From Oscillospiraceae bacterium (GTDB lineage: Bacteria; Bacillota; Clostridia; Oscillospirales; Ruminococcaceae): a DNA stretch of 64,000 nucleotides. Position numbers and translations under genes: made by a program. Of the stretch, positions 24,725 to 33,336 are shown one piece after another. Every line of letters begins with the position of its first letter. Position 1 is the stretch's first letter. The notes beneath the pieces were generated by a model. It was given only the letters and a program-made list of their open reading frames with translations, did not search any database and had not been told where the DNA came from. Location: contig JAQXHC010000049.1 of NCBI GenBank assembly GCA_029007035.1, positions 44,841-108,840 on the forward strand, given 5' to 3'.

Positions 24725-24753
24725 TTGACTTTGAACCGAAAATACGGTATATT
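24725..24753 (+). promoter_or_regulatory. Promoter of the sugar ABC importer leader
   Basis: TTGACT at 24725-24730, a 17-base spacer and TATATT at 24748-24753; transcription would start near 24760, giving a leader of about 410 nt. A weaker possible promoter (TTGAAA 24629, TATAAT 24654, 19-base spacer) lies upstream. Confidence 0.7.
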
Positions 24754-24767
24754 TGTATTAACGACGA

Positions 24768-25105
24768 AAGCAGAATTATGCCCTTTCAGACAAGCTGCGG
24801 ACCATTCACTGTTGGACGCAGTTCCATGATTCGCGCAGATTCACCGGAATCGTTCCCCGATTAACGAGGAGCAGCGGACATGATCAGCCTGCGGCAGGTA
24901 CATCTGTAAGGCATAAAGCCATTGCGACCTCTGCTTCGGTTCGACACTCCGGTTCGTTGCGGTAAACTTCCGCGCGTTCTTTCTCATTATTACCGATTAC
25001 ACAGACTTTATGTCTTTTGTAATAAATCTTTCTGCAAAATCGCCATTTGGTCCGCTGTTAACGAGGACATTCGGCGGCATCGGTTCTGATTGCGGTAAGC
25101 AGATT
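24768..25105 (+). ncRNA. Candidate structured leader RNA upstream of the sugar-binding protein gene
   Basis: No gene fits between 24563 and 25169. Downstream of the promoter the sequence can form nested helices. AAGCAGA 24768-24774 can pair with TCTGCTT 24930-24936, and TATGCC 24777-24782 with GGCATA 24910-24915. Enclosed hairpins are CTGCG 24795-24799 with CGCAG 24817-24821, GATTC 24828-24832 with GAATC 24847-24851, and CCTG with CAGG at 24888-24898. A second domain can close by TCTGC 25031-25035 with GCAGA 25099-25103. Because AAGCAGA occurs again at 25097-25103, the TCTGC strands could switch partners. I do not recognise a known riboswitch class. Confidence 0.5.
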
Positions 25106-25169
25106 AAATTTTTATTCACGCTATAATATTTTTTAAATATTATATACATATTTAAGGAGGAAAATTCTA

Positions 25170-26678
25170 ATGAACAATCTTAAGAAAACATTAGCTTTAA
25201 TGGCTACACTCGTTATGGCTGCAACAGCATTCGTTGGATGCGGCGACGAGAAAACAAGCTCTGCTTCAGAGTCAAAGACTGAGTCTTCAGCTGACGAGTC
25301 TTCAGCTGCTGAGGAAACAACAGCTGGAGAGGGTGAGGAAACTACAGATGCACCCGCTGCAAGCGCAAAGTCTGAGGAAGTTGGCGCAATCGACGCTTCA
25401 GTTGGCACAGGCGATTCTACATTTACAGTAGCTGCTTGGGACGCTAACGATGTTCCTTACCTCATCGCTCAGTGGAAGGGTCTTAGCTTCGACACAATCG
25501 CTGATGATCTTGCTAACGACAAGGTTGAAGGCGTTAAGTTCATCAACTTCGGCTGCGGCGGCGGTGACGCTCCTGAGAAGATCGACCAGCTCCTCGCTGG
25601 CGGCGACGATCTCGATGTTTACTTCTGCGAAGCTGACTGGGCTCTGAAGTACATTGGTTCTGACAATACACTTGACCTTGCTAAGCTTGGTTTCACAGAC
25701 GCTAACTTTGCTGACCTTTACAGCTACACAGACGAAATCGGTAAGGATTCTAACGGCGTTCGTAAGGGCGCTTCATGGCAGGCTGCAGCAGGCGGCTTCA
25801 TGTACAGAAGCGACCTCGCTGAGCAGTATCTTGGCGTTAAGTCTCCTGCTGAGATGCAGGCAAAGATCGGCAACTGGAGCGATTTCGTAGCTGCTGCTCA
25901 GACAATTTCTGAGGCTTCAGGCTCATCTGTTGCTCTTGCTGATACACTTGGTGGTATGTGGCAGGCTTATGCATGCGGCAGAACTACACCTTGGGTTAAG
26001 GACAACAAGCTCCAGATCGATGACTTCTGTGAGGAATTTGCTAACAACGCTAAGGCTCTTTGGGATTGCGGCGGCGTTACAAAGAACACTCAGTGGTCTG
26101 ATGCTTGGACAGCTGCAGGCGTAAACGGAAGCTGCATGGGTTACTTCGTATCTACATGGGGCTTCGGCGGCTTTGCTCTTGATGCAAGCGGCTATAATAA
26201 GGACACCAAGACTGGCGAAACATACGGCAAGTGGGCTGTATGCCAGGGTCCTGCTTCTTACTACTGGGGCGGTACATGGATCGTTGTTAACAGCGCTACA
26301 AACAACGGTGAAGAGGCTCAGCAGTTCATCAAGACAGCTACAGTTGACAGTGCTGCTATGAAGGATTATGCTCAGAAGAAGCCTGAGTATGTAAACAACA
26401 AGGTTGTTATGGAAGAGCTCGTTGGTTCTAACGTTGTTATGAATCAGGCTGTAACTGACAACTTCGGCGGTCAGAACTACTTTGCAGAGCTCCACGAGAA
26501 TGCTAAGAGCATCAACTTTAACGGTCTTATCACACAGTACGATGCAACAGTAAAGACTGACTTTATCGATGCTGTTCAGAAGACAATGCTTGAAGGCAGC
26601 GGTTCTTGGGATGACACTAAGGAAGCATTCAAGGATAAGGTTGCTAACGACATTCCTGACCTCGATTGGGATGAATAA
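25170..26678 (+). CDS. Carbohydrate ABC transporter substrate-binding lipoprotein
   Basis: 502-residue extracellular solute-binding protein of the sugar (family 1-like) type. The signal peptide has lipobox FVGC at residue 23-26, followed by a Ser/Glu/Thr-rich tether to about residue 75. The mature domain is rich in Trp and Gly (GMWQAYACGRTTPWV, GYFVSTWGFGGFALDA, YYWGGTWIVVNSA), as in oligosaccharide-binding relatives. Codon use is strongly biased (Ala GCT, few rare codons) compared with its neighbours, a sign of very high expression. AGGAGG lies nine bases before ATG 25170. It heads an operon with two permeases. The sugar is not determinable; plant-derived oligosaccharide is plausible from context. 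Confidence 0.93.
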   Translation: MNNLKKTLALMATLVMAATAFVGCGDEKTSSASESKTESSADESSAAEETTAGEGEETTDAPAASAKSEEVGAIDASVGTGDSTFTVAAWDANDVPYLIAQWKGLSFDTIADDLANDKVEGVKFINFGCGGGDAPEKIDQLLAGGDDLDVYFCEADWALKYIGSDNTLDLAKLGFTDANFADLYSYTDEIGKDSNGVRKGASWQAAAGGFMYRSDLAEQYLGVKSPAEMQAKIGNWSDFVAAAQTISEASGSSVALADTLGGMWQAYACGRTTPWVKDNKLQIDDFCEEFANNAKALWDCGGVTKNTQWSDAWTAAGVNGSCMGYFVSTWGFGGFALDASGYNKDTKTGETYGKWAVCQGPASYYWGGTWIVVNSATNNGEEAQQFIKTATVDSAAMKDYAQKKPEYVNNKVVMEELVGSNVVMNQAVTDNFGGQNYFAELHENAKSINFNGLITQYDATVKTDFIDAVQKTMLEGSGSWDDTKEAFKDKVANDIPDLDWDE

Positions 26679-26711
26679 TTAAGATATACGATTTCAAAAC
26701 TAAGTTTTGAT

Positions 26712-26741
26712 ACCTACGGAATGCTTATGCATTCCGTAGGT
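26712..26741 (+). terminator. Intercistronic stem-loop between binding protein and permease genes
   Basis: ACCTACGGAATGC and GCATTCCGTAGGT form a perfect 13-bp stem with a 4-base loop (TTAT) and no T tract. It probably stabilises the upstream mRNA end or attenuates, giving more binding protein than permease. Confidence 0.8.
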
Positions 26742-26778
26742 GTATATTTATTTATCTTTATTTGAGAGGGTGTGTGTT

Positions 26779-27843
26779 ATGGCGTCAGCTGCTCAGAGAA
26801 GAATCAAGTCGATTAGCTATGCTAAGTACGGTTATTTATTTATCCTTCCATTTTTTCTTGTATATTTCTTCTTCCAGTTGTATCCGTTAATCAATACATT
26901 CGTCCTTGCTTTCCATGGCAATAAAGAGACTGATGCCGGAACATTTCTGGGCCTGCAGAACTTTCAGGATATCCTTTTTGGTGACCGGAACAGATCTGCA
27001 AGAGTTATACACGAAAACTTTGTTGATTCTTTAAAAAATACAATTATTCTGTGGGTTGGTAACTTCATTCCGCAGATCGCTTTATCACTCTCGCTTGCTG
27101 TTTGGTTTACTGAAGCGAAACTTAAAATCCCGGGCAAGGGATTCTTTAAGGTTGTAATGTATCTTCCTAATATCATTACAGCTGCATCTGTTGCAGTACT
27201 CTTCCTTCAGCTTTGCGGACAGAGTGAATCTGAACCGGGTGCACTCAACTTCCTTCTTAACAAATTGGGAATAGTTGATTATGATCCCGTAAGTAAAAAA
27301 TATGATGTTATTGAGTTTGTAAAAGGTGAATGGCCGTCAAGAGGCGTAGTAATGTTCATTCAGACATGGATGTGGTTTGGTAATACCATGATCATGCTCA
27401 TGTCCGGTATTATGGGAATTAACCCGTCACTTTTTGAAGCTGCAAGCATCGATGGTGCAAGCTCGGGACAGGTATTCAGAAAGATTACTTTCCCGCTTTT
27501 AAGCCCGATTATGGCGTACACACTTGTTACTTCCATGATTGGTGGTCTCCAGATGTTCGATATTCCTTATCTCTATCATAGCGATCCGAACCATGTTAGC
27601 GATCACTTGAAGACTGTTGCTGTATTTATCTATCAGAAGTTCCATCCGTCAGCCGGTGCTTCCAAGCAGATGGGTTATTCGGGTGCTGCATCTGTACTTC
27701 TGTTCTTCATCACTCTTGTTCTTGGATGTATCGCATTCTATATCACCCGTGATAAGGACGAGATTGCCAGAAAGAAACAGCTCAAGAAAAATGCAAAGCA
27801 GGCAAAACAGGCAAATAAGCAGTTTGGAGGTCTTACTATATGA
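26779..27843 (+). CDS. Sugar ABC transporter permease (MalF type)
   Basis: 354-residue inner-membrane permease with six predicted helices and a cytoplasmic Lys-rich tail. The EAA loop that contacts the ATPase reads EAASIDGASSGQVFRKITFPLLSP at about residues 220-243. It is the first membrane partner of the upstream binding protein. ATG 26779 is preferred, since an in-frame extension upstream overlaps the intercistronic stem-loop. It overlaps the second permease gene by four bases (ATGA). No ATPase gene is present, so a shared MsmX-type ATPase encoded elsewhere is expected. Confidence 0.93.
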   Translation: MASAAQRRIKSISYAKYGYLFILPFFLVYFFFQLYPLINTFVLAFHGNKETDAGTFLGLQNFQDILFGDRNRSARVIHENFVDSLKNTIILWVGNFIPQIALSLSLAVWFTEAKLKIPGKGFFKVVMYLPNIITAASVAVLFLQLCGQSESEPGALNFLLNKLGIVDYDPVSKKYDVIEFVKGEWPSRGVVMFIQTWMWFGNTMIMLMSGIMGINPSLFEAASIDGASSGQVFRKITFPLLSPIMAYTLVTSMIGGLQMFDIPYLYHSDPNHVSDHLKTVAVFIYQKFHPSAGASKQMGYSGAASVLLFFITLVLGCIAFYITRDKDEIARKKQLKKNAKQAKQANKQFGGLTI

Positions 27844-28736
27844 GTAATATGAAATCAGTTTATGGTACTTCCAAAGACAACTATACGTTAAAGTTAAGAC
27901 TCAAATCAGCAGTTTTGTTTCTTTGGTTTGTGATTCTTACAATTATTTGTCTGCTTCCGATTTATGTTCTTATTATTAACGCAACAAGAACATCAACGGA
28001 AATTGCTAACGGTATTTCTTTCCTTCCTGGTTCAAACATTGCTAATAACTTTGATAAGCTGTTCCATGATATCAACTACAGCTCGGTATTCAATGTTTGG
28101 ATCGGTTACAGAAACAGTTTGATTATCACTGGATTTTCGACTATATTTACCGTATTTTTCTCGGCTTTGACCGCATACGGAATTCATGTATATGATTTCA
28201 AGATCAAAGAAATTTCATATTCGATAATTCTGCTCGTAATGATGGTTCCCGTTCAGGTAACATCGGCAGGTTTTGTAAGCTTCATGCTTAAATTAGGTCT
28301 TACCGATACATACTGGCCGCTTATTCTTCCTTCAATTGCTGCTCCCGCGGTTGTATACTTCATGCGTTCATACATGAAGTCATCTTTCCCGCTTGACATC
28401 GTTGAAGCTGCAAGAATTGACGGCTCGGGCGAATTCAGAACATTCCTTACAATTGCTATTCCGATGATGAAGCCGGCTATTGCCGTTCAGGCAATTTTCG
28501 CATTCATCGCAAGCTGGAATAACTACTATACACCGAGCATGATTCTTATCAGCTCAAAGTTCAGCCAGAAGACACTTCCTATGATGGTATCTGCTATTCA
28601 GGCTTCGAACCAGTTTAAGGATTATGGTGCAATTTACCTTGCTCTTTCGCTTGCAATTGTACCTATCGTTATCGTATACTTACTGCTTTCGAAGTTCATC
28701 ATTGCCGGTGTTGCACTTGGCGGTGTAAAGGAATAA
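27840..28736 (+). CDS. Sugar ABC transporter permease (MalG type)
   Basis: 298-residue membrane permease, partner of the previous gene. Six hydrophobic helices are visible. The EAA loop is EAARIDGSGEFRTFLTIAIP (about 190-209) and the C-terminal strand SKFIIAGVALGGVKE is typical of the MalG/LacG/CUT1 family, which imports oligosaccharides rather than monosaccharides. Translationally coupled to the first permease by ATGA. It is followed by a terminator, ending the three-gene importer operon. Confidence 0.94.
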   Translation: MSNMKSVYGTSKDNYTLKLRLKSAVLFLWFVILTIICLLPIYVLIINATRTSTEIANGISFLPGSNIANNFDKLFHDINYSSVFNVWIGYRNSLIITGFSTIFTVFFSALTAYGIHVYDFKIKEISYSIILLVMMVPVQVTSAGFVSFMLKLGLTDTYWPLILPSIAAPAVVYFMRSYMKSSFPLDIVEAARIDGSGEFRTFLTIAIPMMKPAIAVQAIFAFIASWNNYYTPSMILISSKFSQKTLPMMVSAIQASNQFKDYGAIYLALSLAIVPIVIVYLLLSKFIIAGVALGGVKE

Positions 28737-28793
28737 TAATATCCCAGCACACTTTGTTGTGCGGACAATTAAGAAGTTTTATCGTATGTAATG

Positions 28794-28828
28794 AAAAGCT
28801 GCGTAGCAATAAGCTGCGCAGTTTTTTT
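28794..28828 (+). terminator. Terminator of the sugar importer operon
   Basis: AAAAGCTGCGTAGC pairs with GCTGCGCAGTTTTT, with one wobble, around a 5-base loop and runs into seven T residues. Confidence 0.92.
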
Positions 28829-29056
28829 GTCATTAATCAGGCTTGTGGCTATAAACGTAGAAGCAGTATATTGGTGCAGTAATGAATAATAAATCTGATG
28901 TATTCTGAGACTACTATGCGTTAAGTCGGGCAGAGAACTACTGAAATAAAGCTTACTTCTGAAATTACGCAAGGATATATTGAAAAAAATGACGTTCTAC
29001 ACACGAAATACAGAATACAGTGATTGCACGATGTAAAATGGGATTTTTAATAAATG
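28829..29056. other. Intergenic stretch with nothing recognised
   Basis: Between the importer terminator and the terminator of the convergent LTA-synthase gene. No reading frame with a ribosome site, no promoter pair and no extended inverted repeat stand out. Confidence 0.5.
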
Positions 29057-29093
29057 AAAAGTCACTTCCGATGTAGTATCGAAAGTGACTTTG
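29057..29093 (-). terminator. Terminator of the LTA-synthase-like gene
   Basis: AAAAGTCACTT and AAGTGACTTT pair around a partly self-complementary loop. On the minus strand a short T run follows the stem. Confidence 0.75.
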
Positions 29094-29144
29094 AAAAAAC
29101 AGTGTTATATCCGTCAGTCTGAAATTGCCGGTATGTCAGCGGAA

Positions 29145-30983
29145 TTATTCCCGTTCTGTAGCAAGCTCTTCCTCGATTGGAGAGCTTGACATTGCATCTC
29201 CGACAACACGGTCATAGGTTAGCATATCCAGTTCTTCATCGTGATATGTGCTGTTGGTGTAGTCCGACGAGTAAACGGGAAGCATCTCTTTGTAATCAAG
29301 CATCTTTTCTATAAATTCGTCATGGGGAGCGTCTATTATTTCCATAAGTACGTAAGGCATATAGAAGAATGATACGTTTTCCTCTGTAGGAACAGCCGAA
29401 AGGTCAGCGCCGTAATTGCTCCAAACGAAGTATTTCTGCTCATACAGAACACTGCAGTTATCGCCGTTCATACCAAGCTGATCGTAGATTCCTGAGCCAC
29501 CCTTGAGTGAGGGGAAGTGATCGCCGACCATAAACACCAGTGTAGGCTCGTCAAGCTGACGGAGCTGGTCGAGGAACACGGTAAGTCCCTCTGTGGTATG
29601 CTGAATCCACTGGAGATAGTTTCCGAACTCATCGTTGGGGTCGTCGCCCTGATTATAGGGCTGGTGATTCTGCATGGTTGTTGTGTGAATATACATTGGT
29701 TCGTCAGTTTCGGTTATAAGCTGGTTAATCTGATTGAAAACAGTTGAATCGTCGATATATGTTCCGTAATTCTCAACAGGAACTGTAAAGTCTTCATCGA
29801 AAATCAGCGTATCAAATCCGAGGTTTGGATAAATTCTGTTACGGCTGTAGAAAGTACCTCTGAACGGGTGAACATAGGCTGTTTTATATCCCCATGCCTT
29901 ATAATATTGAGCAAGTGCAGGCTGAGCGCGGTCTGCAATATCTCGCTGCGGCATATTAGGATCGTTGATGCCGCGGACGGGAAGTCCGAAGAGCAGCTCG
30001 AATTCCGAACGTACAGTCCAGCTTGCATATGTTGGTGAGATTGCAATACCGCTTGCACCTTCTGCGCAGGCTGCGTCGAAACCTGCATAATAGGAATCGT
30101 CGATATTAAGCTCGTCGAATACGCGGAAGTCGGCAAAAGCCTCGCTCATAATTACGATAACGTTTGGTTTTACGCCTCCGTTGAAGTTGTCGGTGTTATC
30201 AACAGTAACATTATTAAGTATGCTGTCAACGGTTTCGTCGTTATAGTTTTCAGGTTCTACAAGTCGGTTGGCGTAGCTTTCGGAAGCTGTCTGGACGAGG
30301 AAAGCGAGCAGGCTGTTACTTTTGAATTTTTCGTTGAGCTTAAAAGTATTTGTAGCTGCGGTTGTATCAAGGTTAAAGAACGAGTAAATCGGGGTCGAGA
30401 ATGTCGGCATCATAACCATTCCCACGCAGGGAACGATACATACGACAGACGCAGCGATACGCTTGGCAGGACGCAGCTTTAATTTCGGATTGAAATAGAA
30501 AACAGCACAGATAAATGCGATAACAATAAGGTAATAAATGATCAGTCTCGGTGTGATTTTAATATATGCAAATGAAGTAAGGCTCTTGACGCTTCTTATA
30601 AGCTTCATATCGGACAGGATCAGATGATTGCCGTTTGTTCCGTACTTGAAAAGTTCTGTTGTGCTTAGAGCAATATAAATAATGCTCTGTACAAGCACTG
30701 CGATCCAGCCTTTGCGGAAAATTGCAAGGAGCAGACAGAATATAAGTGCTGCAACGATTATGTTGAATATCATAACGGACGGTCTTTCGACACAGAATGC
30801 GAGGAAAGACGAAACGTATTTACCCTGGTTGATTTCAGCCATTGCGCTGATAAAGGGCGGAAAAAGAAGCAGGAGAATGAAATTTACAACACGGTATTTA
30901 TCTGTATTGATTTCACGCTTACTGTTAAGACTTTTAATCTTAGCGGAAACAAATGCTCCGAAGCGTTTAACTTTTTCTTTCAT
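29145..30983 (-). CDS. LTA synthase family sulfatase (membrane-anchored)
   Basis: 612 residues. Five hydrophobic helices in the first 200 residues are followed by an extracellular alkaline-phosphatase-fold domain of the LtaS/sulfatase type. VIVIMSEAFADF supplies the first metal-binding Glu, YASWTVRSEFELLFG the nucleophilic Thr, and MVGDHFPSL the distal metal ligands. The histidine-containing strand HTTTMQNHQPYNQ is also conserved. LtaS enzymes polymerise glycerol-phosphate from phosphatidylglycerol; related members modify other wall polymers, so polymer identity is uncertain. Single gene with its own promoter and terminator. Confidence 0.9.
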   Translation of the reverse strand: MKEKVKRFGAFVSAKIKSLNSKREINTDKYRVVNFILLLLFPPFISAMAEINQGKYVSSFLAFCVERPSVMIFNIIVAALIFCLLLAIFRKGWIAVLVQSIIYIALSTTELFKYGTNGNHLILSDMKLIRSVKSLTSFAYIKITPRLIIYYLIVIAFICAVFYFNPKLKLRPAKRIAASVVCIVPCVGMVMMPTFSTPIYSFFNLDTTAATNTFKLNEKFKSNSLLAFLVQTASESYANRLVEPENYNDETVDSILNNVTVDNTDNFNGGVKPNVIVIMSEAFADFRVFDELNIDDSYYAGFDAACAEGASGIAISPTYASWTVRSEFELLFGLPVRGINDPNMPQRDIADRAQPALAQYYKAWGYKTAYVHPFRGTFYSRNRIYPNLGFDTLIFDEDFTVPVENYGTYIDDSTVFNQINQLITETDEPMYIHTTTMQNHQPYNQGDDPNDEFGNYLQWIQHTTEGLTVFLDQLRQLDEPTLVFMVGDHFPSLKGGSGIYDQLGMNGDNCSVLYEQKYFVWSNYGADLSAVPTEENVSFFYMPYVLMEIIDAPHDEFIEKMLDYKEMLPVYSSDYTNSTYHDEELDMLTYDRVVGDAMSSSPIEEELATERE

Positions 30984-31026
30984 AAATTATACCATCCTTT
31001 AAAAAATAACAGTATTTTATACCATA

Positions 31027-31055
31027 AATATAACATAATGAGAAAAAAAGTTCAA
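31027..31055 (-). promoter_or_regulatory. Promoter of the LTA-synthase-like gene
   Basis: On the minus strand: TTGAAC (31055-31050), 17-base spacer, TATATT (31032-31027), about 45 bases before the start codon. Confidence 0.7.
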
Positions 31056-31158
31056 TAGGAAAATAAATTTGTCATCTTATTTTCACTTTTTTCGGGAAGT
31101 TAGCAAATATAAACTAAAACAAACAATTTCATTTGTGCATTTTGACTATAGTCAATTT

Positions 31159-31752
31159 TTATTTCAGCCAGCCTTTTTCGTGAGCATCGTTGATAATGTT
31201 CATCGCAAGCTGTGTCAGCTTTTCGGAAGCTTCGGCTGTTTGGGAGTATCTTCCGGCGACCTGTTCCTTGCAGACGTCGTGCTCTTTCCATGAAATTCCG
31301 TTTTTTGTATAATTCAGGATCAACGGCTGAATCCTGTCGAGAACCGCTGCGAATTTCGCCTCATCTGATGAACCGTCCTCAAATTCTCTCCAAAGCGCAT
31401 AAAGCTCGCTGCACTGATTTTCCGGGAGAAGTCCGAAAATACGCTGTGCAGCCTTTTCCTCGCGTTCGGCTTTTGTTTTGTATCCCTCGGCATCGTAGCA
31501 GTAAGTATCACCTGCGTCTATTTCAACAATGTCATGAATAAGGAGCATTTTCATCGTTTTAAGCACGTCTATGGTTTTTTCCGAATATTCAGCAAGAAGA
31601 AAAGCCATAAGCGCGATGTGCCAGCTGTGCTCAGAATCGTTCTCTTTTCGCTCCTCACCAAGAACGTAGGTCTGACGATAAATATTCTTCAGTTTGTCAA
31701 TTTCAATTACAAATTCTATCTGCTTCTGCAGACGTTCGGTATCGTAAATCAT
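31159..31752 (-). CDS. HD-domain hydrolase (YfbR/HDDC2-like nucleotidase family)
   Basis: 197-residue cytoplasmic metal-dependent hydrolase. NDSEHSWHIALMAFLLAEY and MLLIHDIVEIDAGDTY carry the conserved His and His-Asp metal ligands. The pattern SEHSWH..HD..E...GD matches the HD_3/HDDC2 group, which includes 5'-deoxynucleotidases such as YfbR. The substrate is not proven by sequence. It lies 36 bases downstream of the SDR gene and on the same strand, so the two are probably one unit. Confidence 0.87.
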   Translation of the reverse strand: MIYDTERLQKQIEFVIEIDKLKNIYRQTYVLGEERKENDSEHSWHIALMAFLLAEYSEKTIDVLKTMKMLLIHDIVEIDAGDTYCYDAEGYKTKAEREEKAAQRIFGLLPENQCSELYALWREFEDGSSDEAKFAAVLDRIQPLILNYTKNGISWKEHDVCKEQVAGRYSQTAEASEKLTQLAMNIINDAHEKGWLK

Positions 31753-31788
31753 TTTAACAGCGTACTTCCTTTCACTCAGATTAATTGC

Positions 31789-32514
31789 TTAAATTACCAT
31801 TCCTCCGTTGACGGCAAGAACCTGTCCCGTAATGTATGCCGATTCTTCAGATGCAAGGAATGATACTGCCGATGCAACATGGTCCGGAGTTCCAAAGCAT
31901 CCAAGAGGGATTTCCTCACGTATTGCGTTCAGTTCTTCGGTTGTGAACCGCGCGTTCATCTCGGTCATGATAAATCCCGGAGATACGCAGTTCACACGTA
32001 TTCCGGAGGGCGCAACCTCTTTGGCGAGTGCCTTTGTAAAGCCGATTATTCCGGCTTTTGATGCAGAATAGTCAACTTCGCATGACGCACCGACCTGTCC
32101 CCACATTGAGGAGATATTGATGATACTGCCTGCTTTTTTCCGTATCATATCAGGCAGGACTATTCGTGAGCAGTTCATAGTGCCCTTGAGATTAACGTCG
32201 GCTATCCTGTCGGATATTTCCCCGGAAACTGCGGTAAAGAGGTCGATTTCTGAAATCCCGGCATTGTTGACCAGCAAAGACGGTGCACCGTATTTTTCGG
32301 TGATTAGTTTTATTGCGTCATTGACCTGTTCACGGTCGGCAACATCGAACTTCACTGCATCGGCACAAAACCCTGCTGATTTCAGCTTCTCAGCCTTATT
32401 ATCGGAGCTTGCATAACCGGCGATAACGAGGTAACCGTCACAGGTCAGCCGTTTGCACAGTGACGTTCCTATTCCGCCCGTACCGCCTGTGATAAGCGCG
32501 GTTTTTCCTTTCAT
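31789..32514 (-). CDS. SDR-family oxidoreductase (FabG-like)
   Basis: 241-residue short-chain dehydrogenase. The NAD(P)-binding motif is TALITGGTGGIGTSL, followed by LLVNNAG, the catalytic Ser in INISSMWGQ and the YxxxK pair in VDYSASKAGIIGF. PGFIMTEM and ITGQVLAVNGGMVI close the fold as in 3-oxoacyl-ACP reductase FabG. Because no other fatty-acid genes lie nearby, a different carbonyl substrate is possible. Start at 32514 with AGGAAG nine bases upstream. Confidence 0.88.
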   Translation of the reverse strand: MKGKTALITGGTGGIGTSLCKRLTCDGYLVIAGYASSDNKAEKLKSAGFCADAVKFDVADREQVNDAIKLITEKYGAPSLLVNNAGISEIDLFTAVSGEISDRIADVNLKGTMNCSRIVLPDMIRKKAGSIINISSMWGQVGASCEVDYSASKAGIIGFTKALAKEVAPSGIRVNCVSPGFIMTEMNARFTTEELNAIREEIPLGCFGTPDHVASAVSFLASEESAYITGQVLAVNGGMVI

Positions 32515-32665
32515 TTCAATCACTTCCTGGATTTGTTCTCTTATATACATTTATAATTGTATCATACCGGGCAGTCTGTTTCAAGTGGTTTAAGTAAATT
32601 ATTTTTGAATTTTTTCATGCCCGTTTATCCGATGGTGAGTCGGAACAGAAATTCATTCTTTATAC

Positions 32666-32694
32666 TTGAAATATTTTTAAAGATATGTTATAAT
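32666..32694 (+). promoter_or_regulatory. Promoter of the UPF0291-cdd unit
   Basis: TTGAAA at 32666-32671, a 17-base spacer and TATAAT at 32689-32694, 36 bases before the start codon. Confidence 0.8.
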
Positions 32695-32730
32695 TTTATA
32701 AATAAGAAAAAATCATGGAGTTGTTATAAA

Positions 32731-32934
32731 ATGGAACAGAAAAAGATCGACCGTATCAATGAGCTTGCCCGGAAATCAAAGTCAGAGGGGCTGACTGAGG
32801 CGGAAAAATCCGAACAGACTTCGCTGCGTAATGAATACAGAGCTGCATTCCGCAGAAGCTTATCATCACAGCTTGAAAATACCTACATCATTGAACCGGA
32901 CGGCACGAAGCACCGTGCAGGGAGGAAATCATGA
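32731..32934 (+). CDS. UPF0291 / DUF896 small protein (YnzC family)
   Basis: 67 residues: IDRINELARKSKSEGLTEAEKSEQ, then LRNEYRAAFR and DGTKHRAG. These are the family hallmarks of the YnzC/UPF0291 proteins, short two-helix proteins of Firmicutes; one B. subtilis member belongs to the SOS-induced yneA operon region, but a molecular role is not established. ATG 32731 follows GGAG by ten bases behind a good promoter. The stop overlaps the cdd start by four bases. Confidence 0.9.
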   Translation: MEQKKIDRINELARKSKSEGLTEAEKSEQTSLRNEYRAAFRRSLSSQLENTYIIEPDGTKHRAGRKS

Positions 32935-33323
32935 CCGAAAGCGAGCTTTTTTCAATGGCAGTTAATGCGGCGGAAGAGTCCTACAGCCCCTATTCCAGAT
33001 TTCGTGTAGGAGCAGCTTTGCTTACAGAAGATGGCAGGGTTTTTACCGGCTGCAATATTGAAAACTCGTCCTATTCACTGACGGTATGCGCCGAGCGGAC
33101 AGCTGTTTTCAAGGCAATTTCCGAGGGCTTTGACAAATTCAGGGCTATTGCAGTTGCAGGCAGCGCGGACGGTGATTTTTCGCGTCCCTGTACGCCATGC
33201 GGAGCGTGTTTGCAGGTGCTTTCGGAATTCTGCGGAGACGATTTTACAATTGTCCTTGCCGACCGGAAATACAGGCTTTCAGAGCTTATGCCGAATAGGT
33301 TCACCGCCGCTAATCTGAAGTAA
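32931..33323 (+). CDS. cdd: Cytidine deaminase
   Basis: 130-residue homotetrameric-type cytidine deaminase of pyrimidine salvage, converting cytidine and deoxycytidine to uridine forms. The zinc site is complete: VCAERTAVFKAI (Cys and catalytic Glu) and PCTPCGACLQVLSEF (two Cys ligands). AYSPYSRF-type substrate contact reads SYSPYSRFRVGAALL, and GCNIENSSY is conserved. It overlaps the UPF0291 gene by four bases and is followed 13 bases later by the radical SAM gene. Confidence 0.96.
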   Translation: MTESELFSMAVNAAEESYSPYSRFRVGAALLTEDGRVFTGCNIENSSYSLTVCAERTAVFKAISEGFDKFRAIAVAGSADGDFSRPCTPCGACLQVLSEFCGDDFTIVLADRKYRLSELMPNRFTAANLK

Positions 33324-33336
33324 AACGGAGGAAAAA

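Noticed and set aside
24760..25100. tmRNA or RNase P RNA in the long leader
   Set aside because: GGTTCGACACTCC looks like a T-arm piece, but no acceptor stem, tag frame, CCA end or RNase P conserved blocks accompany it.
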